Part shown: in pieces, positions 20,494 through 30,970 of the stretch
How positions within the stretch are numbered: position 1 is the stretch's first letter
Layout of the letters: each line of letters opens with the position of its first letter
Source of the DNA: Nymphaea colorata
Lineage: Eukaryota > Streptophyta > Magnoliopsida > Nymphaeales > Nymphaeaceae
Direction: 5' to 3'
Length of the DNA stretch: 40,777 bases
NCBI RefSeq assembly: GCF_008831285.2
Contig: NW_022205168.1
Span: forward strand, 1 to 40,777
The notes under the pieces: model-generated
Database searches by the model: none
The model's input: only the letters and a program-made list of their open reading frames with translations
Told to the model about the DNA's origin: nothing
Made by a program: the position numbers and the translations under genes

Positions 20494-21560
20494 CTTTTCT
20501 TGGGTAATCATTTATTCCAAATTTAATACCAATCATTGTTTTACTCAACTATACTCTATTTTCAATCATCTAACATGTGATTTTAACTTATTGGATTTAT
20601 ATGAATCAAGCACTATGCATTTATTATACTCTACTTGAGGTCCAATCCTTTCAAAGCTAGGATTATTCACAAGTGATAAATTGCTCATAATGTTCTCTAT
20701 TTTCCTATATAGATATTGCGATAAGAAAATCACTATTTATTGATGATGTTTCTACAATAAATTTCTTTCATACAAGTTTTGTCCCAATTCCTTGTCAAAA
20801 ATTCTTTGATATTCAAGCCCATATAAATGATATTACCTTTCACCTTCACATATCAATTTTTTTTATATAATTTGGTCCATGCATTCATTTTATTGAGGCA
20901 ACTTCCTTTGCCTCAATCTCAATCTGTGATCGACAGGTGCTTGACTTAGGTCATGCATTCCATTTTTCCCTCATTTATGTTTAGCCAAGTAATTTTCTAG
21001 CTGCAATACCTATAGAGTGTTTTTCTCCATATTTTACTACTTCCATGATTTTATTGGGTCATCATTTATTCTAAATTGATTACCAACCTTTGCTTTGCTC
21101 TTATATATTCTATTTTCAATCGTCAAACATCTAATTTTGACTTATTCACCCTATTAAGTCTATATTTTCCTAAATCAAACCTCATATATTTATACTCTCC
21201 TTAAAATTTAATCATTTGAAAACTAAGGCTCTCCATTTTCCTACACTATCAATTTGATATCTCGCTATGAGAATCACCATCTAACAATCATATTCGTATA
21301 ACAAATTTCTTTCCTAAAGCTGTGTCTTAATTTCTTGTCATTAAAGACAAAACATAAATTTTTTCATACCTAAGCTCATATATATATTATTACCTTATAC
21401 ACTCATTTTTCTGTTAGCGGAAAATATATCAATTTCCTTCCTATAATTTTGTCCACACCTTCTTTCCATTGGGGCATTTTATATTATTTTCGCTTCAATC
21501 CAGGTATCAACTTTCTATCTTATACCCAGTACATTCATGCATTCTATTTTGAATCAGATT
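20494..21560. repeat. Diverged tandem duplication, unit about 560 bp
   Basis: The first copy starts near 20498 (GGGTAATCATTTATTCCAAA) and the second near 21054 (GGGTCATCATTTATTCTAAA). Matching pairs follow in order: TATTTTCAATC with the CA(T/A)CTAA element, ATTTCTTTC with CAAT(T/A)TCTTGTCA, AAGC(C/T)CATATA, ATATCAATTT and CATGCATTC. The two copies are substantially diverged and contain indels. No coding frame persists in either. Confidence 0.7.
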
Positions 21561-22065
21561 ATATCCATTACCACTCATGACAATTACTGGTACATTTTTT
21601 ATTATGAATATTTCAAGGCATTTCTAAATTGCTTTTATGACATATATTTTTATTTCACAAATCACATCTTGTCTATAAAAATAATGGGGGATTGTATCCC
21701 AATCAAATCAACTCAGTTGCTAAGCTAGATTTGATTAAGTGCAACCCGGCTGCTAGGTTCAAAGCATTCTAAAGCTATCTCAATGTGGTCACCAGGAAGG
21801 AAACCTTATGAAACAAGCGCAACTTGGTCATTTGGCTAAGGGCATTTCAAAGCAAGCACAACCCAAGCACTAGTTTGGGGAATTTTATTAAACAAGTTCA
21901 AAATCCTGCCTTTGGTGAAAACAAAAACTTCACCATAGGACACTCGAGGTGATAGAAGTCTTCTTATCACAACCAATGTTGGAGCAACCATAGTTTCATT
22001 CTTTGTTTCAAAAAAGGTGTTCGAGGTGATGAGGGTTCTTTCCCGGCATTTTCACTTTTTATTGA
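21561..22065. other. Spacer leading into the minisatellite
   Basis: No gene. From about 21740 the sequence holds scattered motifs similar to the following minisatellite (GCAACCCGGCTG, GCGCAACTTGGTC, GCACAACCCAAGC), so it may be a decayed extension of the same array or the 3' untranslated part of an LTR element. Confidence 0.35.
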
Positions 22066-22366
22066 GCAACCCATTCAGGAAAGGGGTAAAACGTGAAATT
22101 ATGGACAAAAGAGCAACTCATGCAGTTAAAGGGGCTAAACCTACAATCCAAGCCAAAACAACTCACGCAGGTAAAGGGGTTAAACCTTCAATGCAAGCCA
22201 AAGCAACCCACACAGGTAAGAGAATAAACTTAAGATGCAAGTTAAGGCAACCCATTCAAGGGGGTTAAGCCTGAATTCGTTATCGGCAAACCCGCACAGA
22301 CAAGGGGTTAAACCTGCAACGTAAGCTCAAACAACCCATTCAGGTAAAGGGTTAAAACCTGAAATG
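22066..22366. repeat. Minisatellite, seven units of about 45 bp
   Basis: Units begin at about 22067, 22114, 22159, 22204, 22247, 22287 and 22332. The consensus starts CAACCCA(T/C)(G/T)CAGGTAAAG and continues GGGTTAAACCTGCAATGCAA, with a GCCAA tail. The periods are 40 to 47 bp. The 83-codon plus frame at 22017-22268 is only a translation of the units (THAGKGVKPSMQAKA). Such arrays are common in the untranslated parts of large plant LTR retrotransposons. Confidence 0.9.
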
Positions 22367-22939
22367 GAGTTCCAACATTTTTAATCTTTTTAGCTAAAAT
22401 TTTCATCACTCAAAATTTGGGGTGCTTATCTTTGCCACTAAGCACGGCAAATGCCAGCTTAGTAGCAGAAAGCGGCATCTGTTATGAACCCAAATTCTTC
22501 AAAAGAAGTCTAGTATTTTATTATTTGGATTTCAATTTCAGACCCAAAACAAAGTTAATTTTTAAACCCAAGTCTAGATCCAAATCAAGCATTTCAAACT
22601 TGAAATCCAAAATCAAGTTCAAAACGGCAAAGTTTGGTGCTATGAGCACTGCACGTGCGTGCACAAACCTTTTCTTTGTTTTATACGTCGAAATGTATTT
22701 TGAAGCTTAACCCACTTACGAGAACACGTTGGTGGTCAATTGAATCGAATCTAGATTCAAAATGAACCCGGAGTAGCTCAAAATGGAGTCAGTCACCCAT
22801 TTTTAACAAAACCTTTTTTTACACTTTTTAAATAAAAATATATGCTTATATTTTATGCTTCTTACATAAACAACATTTACCTATTTATGCATTTTTTTCG
22901 ATTTGATTTGATCTGATTTTGTTTTATTTTGTTTTTCTT

Positions 22940-23165
22940 TAAAGGAAGAAGTATGCGCCGACGCGCACGAACGTGCTGCACGGCTGCACAAATGTGCGCT
23001 ATGCGTGAGCGAGCCATCATGCGTGAGCGCTTGCACAAACAAGCACCATGTGCGATGCGCTTGGCAGCATGACGAGCGCGACAGTGCATCTTGCGCTGCT
23101 GTGCAATGTGCACTACTGCGCACAATGCACTACGCCGTGCTAGGCCCTCGCCTGGTGCGCTGAGC
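22940..23165. other. GC-rich, TGCGC-rich block
   Basis: In an otherwise AT-rich window this ~225-bp stretch is dense in CpG and in variants of TGCGC, GTGCAC, GCGCA and TGCAC (for example GTGCGCTATGCGTGAGCGAG and TGTGCAATGTGCACTACTGC). Survival of CpG in a repeat suggests either youth or selection. Minus frames through it (22877-23281) show biased composition, rich in Arg, Ala and His, from the motif and no domain. Confidence 0.8.
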
Positions 23166-23378
23166 CCTCCATTTTTATGAAAAAAACCACCCCTTGTGTC
23201 CCGGCTTTGGCATTTTTTGGGTGGGCAATAGCCCTGCCCACACCCCAAATGGGTGTTTGCAGGGTTAAGGGGCAATCCCATTTAGTCAAAGCCCATTTTT
23301 AGAAATAATTAAAAAATACTTGAAATTCTTGTTAAATTCAACAAAATTCGAATTCTGAATTTTATCTCCAAAATATTC

Positions 23379-23386
23379 TATAAATA
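23379..23386 (+). promoter_or_regulatory. TATA box of the LTR-like segment
   Basis: TATAAATA in the context TTCTATAAATACCCCCACAA, a strong plant TATA signal followed by a C-rich stretch and, about 270 bp downstream, a GTATGTAA donor. The transcription start would be near 23410. Confidence 0.5.
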
Positions 23387-24169
23387 CCCCCACAAGCCTC
23401 CCTTTTAGGGGGAGCCAACCATGGAGGAACCTCTTGTGCTTCCGCACTTGAAAGTCTAATTTTTTTTTTTAGCCCTCTTTTTCCACTTCACTCTTCTTCT
23501 CCAACCATGGGAGCAAACTTCTCCAAATTCAAATTCTTCAAAGGAGCACAAAGAGATCTGTTGGGGGTTTATCGTCTTGGAGCTTCATCTTCAGCGACTC
23601 CAAGATCATTCAAAAGGGAGGATTCATTTCTAATAGCATTCATATTAGAGGTATGTAATAATTCTCTATTTTCATTTCCTTATTTTCTCTTGCCACCTCC
23701 CCATGGCCGTGCAAGAAAGCTCAAATGATTTCCTCTCCGGAGTCAATAGCTACTCTTGAGTGTACCAGGAGTATGAGAAAGGTGAAATAAATTTTATTTC
23801 TTCATTTCTTTCCAAAAACATGCTTGTTACATGCTTGTTGTGTGCCAGAAATGTTCATGCATGATGTCCTAATTTTTTTCTTAGTTAATGAGCAAATGAA
23901 TCAAGGGAATGAGTGCTTGGGTTGGGATTTTATTCATTTTTATGTTGATTTTGTGGTTGGTGTTTGTCCAACCTGGGAAAGCCATTCACGAATATGCACA
24001 TGTTAATATGCATTTTCATGTCAATCTCACGATTAGTTTCTATCTTAATCATCCGATTAGAACCCCAATGAATGGTTCGTCATTTTGCATTTTGTGAATA
24101 CTTAATTTTCTTCCACACCCAATGGTGCGAGAAATCAATTTTCTTGTAATAGTTGTCCTATTCACAAGC

Positions 24170-24173
<4 letters not shown>

Positions 24174-24218
<45 letters not shown>

Positions 24219-24227
24219 TATAAATAT
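24174..24227. repeat. (AT)n microsatellite
   Basis: About 20 perfect AT dinucleotides to 24214, then imperfect AAATATATAAATAT. Confidence 0.95.
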
Positions 24228-24789
24228 GCATACGAATATGTATCTCTTTTTCTTTTAAATCTGTGATTTTGTGACTTTCGAGATTTATTTCTCTCTCTCA
24301 TTCTCTACATTTTTTTGGTAATAATGTCTTTTCCATTCTTTTGAACATTTTTCTTTTCGAGATCTTTTTATTGACCGACTTCACCAAGTCCAAAACTCCA
24401 GTAATGACCCAATATTGGAATCATGCTTGATGGCCTACAATCCCATTCCGTTTTTAAAAACTTTTCTCTTTTTATCCAAAAAATATTTATTACAAAAATC
24501 TTAGATGTATGTCATGGTAGGAATGTTATTAGATGAATGTTATGGTAGGAATACTTTACTCTTTTCTAATGCATTTATGCATTCAATCTCACTTAATATC
24601 ACTTACGATAACAATCAGTACTCCAAAGAACTTAAGCAAGATAAGATGAAGCTCTAAATAGGTAGTAACTGAATTAAGGAAAATCTCAAACCTACTTAAA
24701 GTAACACTAAAGTGACTTCAAAATGATTTCCTAAGCTTTTCAAATAATATTTATGATGATTTTTCAATTCTAGTTTTCGCCAAAATATT
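24228..24789. other. Spacer, nothing firm
   Basis: AT-rich. A short direct repeat lies at about 24506-24555: GT(C/T)ATGGTAGGAAT twice, separated by TTATTAGATGAAT. The remainder may include the decayed continuation of the adjoining minus-strand copia, but no RT motif is readable. Confidence 0.35.
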
Positions 24790-27120
24790 TTACATTCTCA
24801 AGTAATTCTTAAGCACTCTTTCAAAAGTTTGAAACATCAAACTTTCAATATTTTTCTCAAACACTACACTGCATTTAGAATGAAAAAGATGTTTAAGGCA
24901 AAATGAAATGCATGAAGGATAAACATAGCCCTTGGATTGATTACCCCTGGTAAAGGTGTCGGCAAATGTTGATCCTTGTACCGACGGGCGAGTCCCTTTT
25001 CCTCTCATTTGAAATAAAACCTCATTTTTCTGGAGCACTTCAAAAACAAAAAAAGAATTGGGGATGCGAACAAATACTCATTGATCCACATATGTCAGAA
25101 TCAATTAAGTATAATAGAATGAAAATCCTAATTACTTTCCCAAATGGTGTTTGAGATGCTTTTCCTACTAAACAATGTTTGCAGACAAGCACGTCAATAT
25201 TTGTAAAGGATTCTAGTAATCTCTCCTCAGCTAGTCTAATCATTCTATTTTGTCCAATATGCCCTAGCGAGCATGCCCGTACATGCATCCACATTAACAT
25301 GTGTATTAAATGATTCATCATTTACATAACAACAATTTGAATAAGTATTTAAAACTAATAAACAATTCATTAATACACTGAAACAAATGACTAAGTCTGT
25401 AGACAATACCTTGATAAAATTGCTATTAAAAGTATGTTTATAATCAAATGTCATAAAAAAGTGTGCCCAGATTCCTATTCCTTTTGGAGCTAAAACCAAA
25501 ATTGTTTGGAGGCAGGTTAGGATGTACGAGACAAAAAGCTTGAGCCTAGTGTAGAGTGTGCCTGAGTGTTAGAGAAAGTATCTATTCACATAGTTTATCC
25601 CCACACACTACAAAAACCCTATAGCCACTAACCTAGCTTTAGATTTATCATGCTTCCATCAAACTTATATCTCTTTCTAAAACCCAATGCACACGTATGT
25701 TTCCTTTGATCAAGTAGGTTTGTCAATTCCCAAACATTATTCTTATCAATGGGTTCAACTTTTGCATCCATTGCTTTTAGCTATTCTGTAGATTCATTCA
25801 AATTAACATCCTTATCAAAAGTTAAGTACCTTTTAAGTTATCCATGTCTATTGACTGGTATAACTCTTCAGACAAATAAACATAATAGTCAATTAATTTA
25901 TAAGAGTCATGACTAATAATATCTATGGGAGTGCTATTATTGTTATTTAAATCTTCCAAATTAATTATCTTTGCTTTTAATTAAGCCCATATCTAGATGA
26001 CAAAATTTATATTTTTTAGATCCTTTTAAATATCTGATGAAGTTGTTTTATCATCAAAGTTATCTCCTGATGGGTCTAGATAGAAATCCATTTATGAAAT
26101 AACTTAAATATGATTTTTATCAGTCCATAATCCAAATCCTGCTGAAATGACAGTTTTACATGGAACTATATTTAAAATATACATAGCTGTCAACATCAAA
26201 GCAAGTGTTATTTCCCACAAATATTCAATATTCATTCCATCTTTTCTGCTCATTATATGTTGAGTAGCTCCATAGTTCATCCACCATCCAGTAATATCAT
26301 GATCAAATTAAACACTTGAATGCCATACAGATTACATCACACTTGTCATTCATTTTGTCGTTGTTGCATCTTTGACAATATTTCTTGAAGTGGCTAAGCT
26401 TTCCATCTTTGAAATATTGGACATGAGAGGTGATTTTTTGTGGCTTTCAGAATATTGGACTTTTTTTTCACTTAATTTGTCAAGTTACTGATTGAACCAT
26501 CTTTAAATTGGTGGAATTTGTTTTGCCCATGATTAACAGCTGTATTATTTATCTCTGGCAATGAAATATTTTATTTTTATTTTTTTTTTCATGTGTTCTT
26601 GTTCGATAGCTAATTGAATGGCGAATTCTGTCAAAGTTAATGCCTTGGAACCAAGTCAGAGGACCATAACTATAATTTTCTAAGATACAGGCAAACTATT
26701 TAATATAGTAGAAATTTTCATAAGTTTGAGAAGAAAATACCTTGTAGCTAAACCGAATTTAGTCATTACTAACAATTTATTAATGTGATCAACAACATTA
26801 TCATTTTCTTTTATTTTCCATGAATTATATAGTTATACTAAGAATTGAAAGGTGAACGATTGATGTTGTATCATATTACTTACCAATGACTTCAAACATG
26901 CTTTTTCCGGTGAAGTGTTATCACACACTCTTATTAAGACATTATCCATATATGCAATGTAATTGCTTTAGCCAAATGGTTATCCTTTTTAAATTTCTTG
27001 TAATAATCATTTTCTTTGTCAGAAGATGCATCACCAAGGTTAACCATGTCTCTTTTCTAAAACATATTCCATTCCCTTGAATATTAAAGCCTACATAGTT
27101 CTACGATTTCCATACAAGAA
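24790..27120 (-). pseudogene. Minus-strand Ty1/copia remnant: gag, protease, integrase
   Basis: Read from 27120 downward. Gag: about 27100-26880, with GMEYVLEKRHG and an ITLH segment, then UBN2-type text at about 26830-26590 (VVDHINKLLVMTKFG, ILNSLPVS, LTLTEFAIQLAIEQEH). Zinc knuckle: about 26425-26380, FKDGKLSHFKKYCQ, where two of the four metal-binding cysteines are replaced. Protease: about 26290-26250, WWMNYGATQHI, with the catalytic aspartate changed to Asn. Integrase: about 25280-25060, HIGQNRMIRLAEERLLESF with CKHC, then SDICGSM holding the first catalytic Asp; the rest decays to 24790. No RT is found beyond. Frameshifts separate every domain, and it is inactive. Confidence 0.85.
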
Positions 27121-27553
27121 ACTTTGTTCCTTTCAATAGCGCCACCCCTAGTGGCATTTTTTAATCTTAAGCATGGCAAAATTAACAAAATAAAATATAA
27201 AATATCCCGTGTATTAAAAGAGTTTTGATCTATATAATTTTAATTCCAAAGTCACATTTTCTCATGAGTATGTCTCAACAAAAGTATTCTACTGTAATAT
27301 GCAAAAATAAACATTGGACTTCGTTTGAAATTTTGAAAACCGATCCAATTGCTTTTCAATATCAATACTATATTTTTCTTCACATTGCAAAGTTAGAGAG
27401 ACAAAAGAATAAAATAATGGATTTCTTTTGAAATTTTCCATTTCCAATTGTACCACCATTCAAAAAAGGGGCATCTAAGTCCTTCGGTTTCCCTTTAAAT
27501 GAAAACGAAAGAACCACTTTTTCTTTTTAAAAATAAAATAAGATGCTCCCTTC
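27121..27553. other. Spacer between two copia elements
   Basis: AT-rich. It may hold the decayed LTR of the minus-strand element, but no LTR boundary or primer site is visible. Frames at 27225-27431 lack motifs. Confidence 0.4.
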
Positions 27554-27946
27554 TGTTAACAGAAATACCAAGAAGACTCTCAAAGTGAATTACTTGCGAG
27601 ATGAAAAGTCATGTCTCTTGAGGGATGAAAAGTCATGTCTCTTGGGAGATAGAAAGTCATGTCTCTTGAGGGATGAAAAGTCATGTCTATTGAGAAATGA
27701 AAAGTCATGTCACTTAAGAAATGAAAATTCATGTCTCTTGAGAGATTTAAGTCATGTCTGTTGAAAGATGAAAAGTCATGTCTCTTGGGAATTACAAACC
27801 CCTTATGTACCTCTTCTATGTAAAGGAACCTCTCTACCAAAGGCATGCAAGCAAGAAATGCTAGAGCAGTGGACAAAGGCCTACTGACTGAACCACTTTA
27901 AAAATTCATGTCCCTTTAATTACTTCTTCATTTTTTATTTCTAACA
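27554..27946 (+). repeat. 5' LTR of a copia element (393 bp)
   Basis: Starts TGTTAACA and ends CTAACA directly before a primer binding site, giving the TGTTA...TAACA termini typical of copia LTRs. It contains an eight-unit 24-bp repeat. No partner 3' LTR is visible downstream, consistent with truncation of the element after its protease. Confidence 0.65.
27597..27791. repeat. 24-bp tandem repeat, eight units, inside the LTR
   Basis: Unit consensus ATGAAAAGTCATGTCTCTTG followed by AGGG or variants, starting at 27601, 27625, 27649, 27673, 27697, 27721, 27745 and about 27768; the seventh unit is one or two bases short. Because 24 is divisible by three, both strands read through as 8-residue peptide repeats (RDEKSCLL on plus). 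That is a by-product rather than evidence of a protein. Confidence 0.95.
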
Positions 27947-27959
27947 TGGTATGAGAGCC
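27947..27959 (+). other. Copia primer binding site
   Basis: TGGTATGAGAGCC matches the copia primer site TGGTATCAGAGC apart from one or two bases and abuts the LTR end. Confidence 0.75.
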
Positions 27960-28005
27960 GCTGGTCCTTATTAGTGCTGCTGCTAGATCCTAAGGATTAC
28001 ATCTT

Positions 28006-29090
28006 GTGTTGGGGCCTTTCACTCTCATGGCAAATCAAGAAGTATCATCAAATATAGGAGTCAACTCTGATACATGTATGAATTTTCTTGCTTCTCCTCT
28101 TCAGTATCCAAGCAATTTACAACATTTCCTCACCATCAAGTTAAATGTTGAAACTTATCTTATTTTGGAATCTCAATTCACCTCAATCTCTATCTCATTC
28201 GATCTTATGGGATATATTGATGGAAGCAAACCTGCTCCGCCAATGTCTAGATGTGGAACAACTGAAATTAGTCCACAATATATTGAATGATTGAGAAAGG
28301 ATCAGTTGCTTTTGAGTTGGATTAAGTCCTCTCTATCTGAAGTAACACATGCCCAAATTAATGGTTTAAAAACCTCTCTAGAGGTTTGGACTGCTCTTAA
28401 GCAATCCTATACTGCTCAATCCAGGGCTCGAATAATGCAGTTAAAATCATAGTTTCAAGATTTAAAAAGTGGTCTAGTTCTATGGATGTTTGTATAAACA
28501 AAGCAAAAGCTATTGCTCATCGACTAGCCATTGCATCCAAACCTGTTGATAAAGATGATCTTGTTATTCAAATTCTTAGAGGATTACCAAGTGAATATCT
28601 TTCTTTTAAAGTCTGTATAGAAACTCAAAAGGACCCTGTCTCTTTGAATGAACTTCATGGGTTTCTTTTCACATAGGAAGCCAACTTAAAATAAGATGAT
28701 TCTCAAACTTTTGAATCTATTATGCTTGCTTTAAATATTGTCTCGAAACCAGTTTACAATAAGCAAACAAACTATAGAGGTCGTGGTAGAAACAACTACC
28801 AATCTAGAGGAGAGTCTGAAAAAGTGAGCACTAGGAAGGTGATCGTCTTGTGTGCCAAATAGGTGGAAAAGTTGGTCATATTGCAAAGTTTTGTTGGTCA
28901 TATACTAACTTGCTTAAAGGAAAAGAGACAACATCTCCTCAAGCATATCATGTAGTTTCATCTAGTAGTCTGAATCAAGACATTGGAGATGACAATTGGT
29001 ATCCTAACTCCGGTGCGACTCATCACATCACCAATAATATCAACAACTTGTTTGAAAGGATACCAAATGCTTTACAAACTTTATGAATTC
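28006..29090 (+). pseudogene. Copia gag and protease, truncated
   Basis: Begins with an ATG at 28027 in the 94-codon frame 28006-28290. The order is a gag N-terminus (LQHFLTIKLNVETYLI, MGYIDGSKPAPP), then after a stop DQLLLSWIKSSLSE and ARIMQLKS, UBN2-type sequence about 28480-28670 (DDLVIQILRGLPSEYLSFKV), an Arg/Gly-rich linker, a zinc knuckle at about 28851-28895 (CQIGGKVGHIAKFC, second Cys replaced by Gly), and a protease start at about 28998-29030 (NWYPNSGATHHITNNI, where the catalytic Asp is Asn). Similarity ends near 29090, so integrase and RT are missing. Several stops make it inactive. Confidence 0.8.
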
Positions 29091-29640
29091 CATTTCATTA
29101 ACGGTTCCATTATAATGCTCTTGTGGTAAATAGAGGAAGCAGATCTTGTGACCTGGCAATTGACGTTGTTAACAAACTGTTTGAGCATCCCAACTGGCTG
29201 TAGGCGAAGTTTAAAGCGAAAATGGCTTGACATACATAGCAAGTTGGATTCAACCCATAAAAAGAAAAGCACAACAACAGAAAAGGAATGTTAATTCGCC
29301 AGAGTAGTGGCCGAGTTTAGACTACATCATTGTGGTGGCAATTTTGCGTTAGCCTTTGTTAAGGAGTCTTGACAGTAAATTTTTTTATTTTTCCAGCCAC
29401 ACCACAAAAAAGCATATCTTTATCGACGCTAAAAAAAATGTCAATAAAAGCATAGAAAAATGAATAATTTCATCGAGGTTTGCTTCTTATAATAATTGCA
29501 TAATATGAAGTTATGCCGTGTACGTAAAGGAAAGAAACAATGGGGCCAAGGCTCAGATCTTTGAAGCTATGCTTTATGCTACCCTCGTATATTCATGAAG
29601 AGGGAATTTCTACTGGCATATATGTTCTTCCCTCCTCATG
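29091..29640. other. Spacer after the truncated copia
   Basis: No gene. The break in copia homology near 29090 marks a deletion or insertion boundary. The frames here show no motif. Confidence 0.4.
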
Positions 29641-29654
29641 ATGCAATTCAGGAT

Positions 29655-29760
29655 TGTACGTGTCAACCCTTTTCTAGACTTTGTAGACAAAGGAGGAGGG
29701 AAGCCGTGGCTCCTCGGGTGCCTGAACCTCTAAGGCCTCCTTCCTAAGGTATTCTTTTAG
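29655..29760 (+). other. Fragment homologous to 14600-14735 (opposite strand)
   Basis: Contains GTGTCAACCCTTTTCTAGAC, CAAAGGAGGAGGGAAGCCGT and CCTCTAAGGCCTCCTTCC, in the same order as the minus strand of 14735-14600. It lies just upstream of the target-site duplication of the next copia. See the partner entry for the possible coding content. Confidence 0.4.
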
Positions 29761-29785
29761 CAGTTCCGGCATCTTATGGCACTAT

Positions 29786-30314
29786 TAAAGACAATAGAGG
29801 CACCATCAAAGGACTCAAGAAGGAAACTCCAGCCAGCCATGACAATGGAAACAAAAATGATTGTAATGGTTACAAAATGAAGAAGGAAATCAGAGGACTC
29901 GCAAACGAAACTCCAGCTAGCCATAACGATGGAAACAGTAACAATTGTAATCATTACAATACCAAGAAGGAAACATCATCTGGCCAACCGTATGAAGACA
30001 GTAGTATAAAGATAATGGCTGGCAAGGCAGTCACTAACAAAATTACAAGAGACAGAAATGCAGTTGTCAAACAGAGAGGTGCAACAACTAAACAGGGAAA
30101 TAACAACTGTAAATTAGATATTGTTTCCTCTGTAAAGATCGATATAAGTCCTATAAATCAGGAAACGATGATGCCTGTAATTCTATTATAAAAGAAGAAA
30201 GATCCAGACCTATCGTCATTGAGAACAATAGCTGCCTTTGTGGACGTAGGTGTGAGTTTACACCAAACCACGTTAAAATTAGGCATTCCTTCCTTGAATT
30301 TCTGCTTTTCTTCA
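29786..30314 (+). repeat. 5' LTR of the compact copia element
   Basis: Begins TAAAGACAATAGAGGCACCA (the usual initial TG has become TA) and ends CTGCTTTTCTTCA. It has an internal imperfect 84-bp duplication (GGACTC at 29811 and at 29895 start the two units). The two LTRs agree at about nine in ten positions over the first 190 bp by eye, so the insertion is not recent. Open frames here (29877-30191) are not coding. Confidence 0.9.
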
Positions 30315-30328
30315 TGGTATTAGAGCAG
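30315..30328 (+). other. Primer binding site of the compact copia
   Basis: TGGTATTAGAGCAG immediately follows the 5' LTR and matches the copia consensus TGGTATCAGAGC with one change in the first 12 bases. Confidence 0.85.
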
Positions 30329-30337
30329 AACAACCAT

Positions 30338-30970
30338 ATGGCGCAAAGCAATTCTTCTTCAAGCATAGTGTCTGCCCCAAGCAAATATCCTTACCCATAC
30401 AATCTGAACATTGCCAATTTCATGTCAATCAAGCTCAACCAAAACAATTTTCTACTATGGCGAACGCAGATGATGGGGCTCATCGAAAGCCCAGATATGA
30501 CTGGTTTTCTAGATGGAGAATATCAGCTGCCTGCAAAGTTCCTCACCACCTCTGATGGAAGTATAGTCACCTATAGGAAAAATATATATATCCCAACACG
30601 TTGTCTTTGATGAAAGTATCTTTCCCTATAAACAGCCTGGAGCACGTTTTTCTTCTACATCATCTTCCAAAAACGGAGCAACATACAGTGATTGGATGGC
30701 GTTAGATCATTGTCAGATCTTTCCCAAGATGATAAAAAAGATGATTCATGACAAGTGATCAATCATCATCATCTCTTTCACAATGGATCATTAGACAATC
30801 GTTCAGTTCAAGAGGCACATGGAGGAGACAACAACATTTCAGCACATGAAACACTTGGTAGTGACGATGATCTACATGGTCAAGACGAAAGTGATCTGCT
30901 CTCACCAGCCAATAGTGATCTGTGCTCACCAGCCAATGAGGCACAAAGTCAACAGCCTGAAGGGAGATAG
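30338..30970 (+). pseudogene. Copia gag N-terminus joined to integrase C-terminus (internal deletion)
   Basis: The 98-codon frame 30314-30610 includes an ATG at 30338 and a clean gag N-terminus (FMSIKLNQNNFLLWRTQMMG then IESPDMTGFLDGEYQLP). Near 30575 the text changes, in another frame, to YISQHVVFDESIFPY, the conserved segment near the end of copia integrase, followed by a serine/histidine-rich linker to 30970. Everything between these points is gone, so the joint marks a deletion of about 1.5-2 kb relative to a usual element. Gag can package RNA only if complete, so this product would not be functional. Confidence 0.75.

Larger units (their letters stand above)
22367..23820 (+). mobile_element. 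Probable LTR-like segment with promoter and splice donor
   Basis: Placed between a minisatellite and AT-rich DNA, this interval has the layout of a plant LTR: a G-run TTTGGGG/TGCTTATC at about 22416-22429 that could be a polypurine tract and LTR start, a GC-rich block, a TATA box at 23379-23386, a C-rich initiator region, and a donor-like GAG/GTATGTAA at about 23649. No second LTR, primer binding site or coding domain is visible, so a solo LTR, a truncated element or a plain host promoter with a 5' exon are all possible. Confidence 0.35.

Noticed and set aside
22877-23281. 134-codon minus-strand frame, one of the longest in the window.
   Set aside because: It runs through the TGCGC-rich block. 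Its composition follows the motif, an overlapping alternative frame is also open, and no domain is recognisable.
27543-27876. Possible repeat protein with 8-residue repeats on either strand.
   Set aside because: The 24-bp DNA repeat is divisible by three, so any frame without a stop gives a peptide repeat. It lies inside an LTR.
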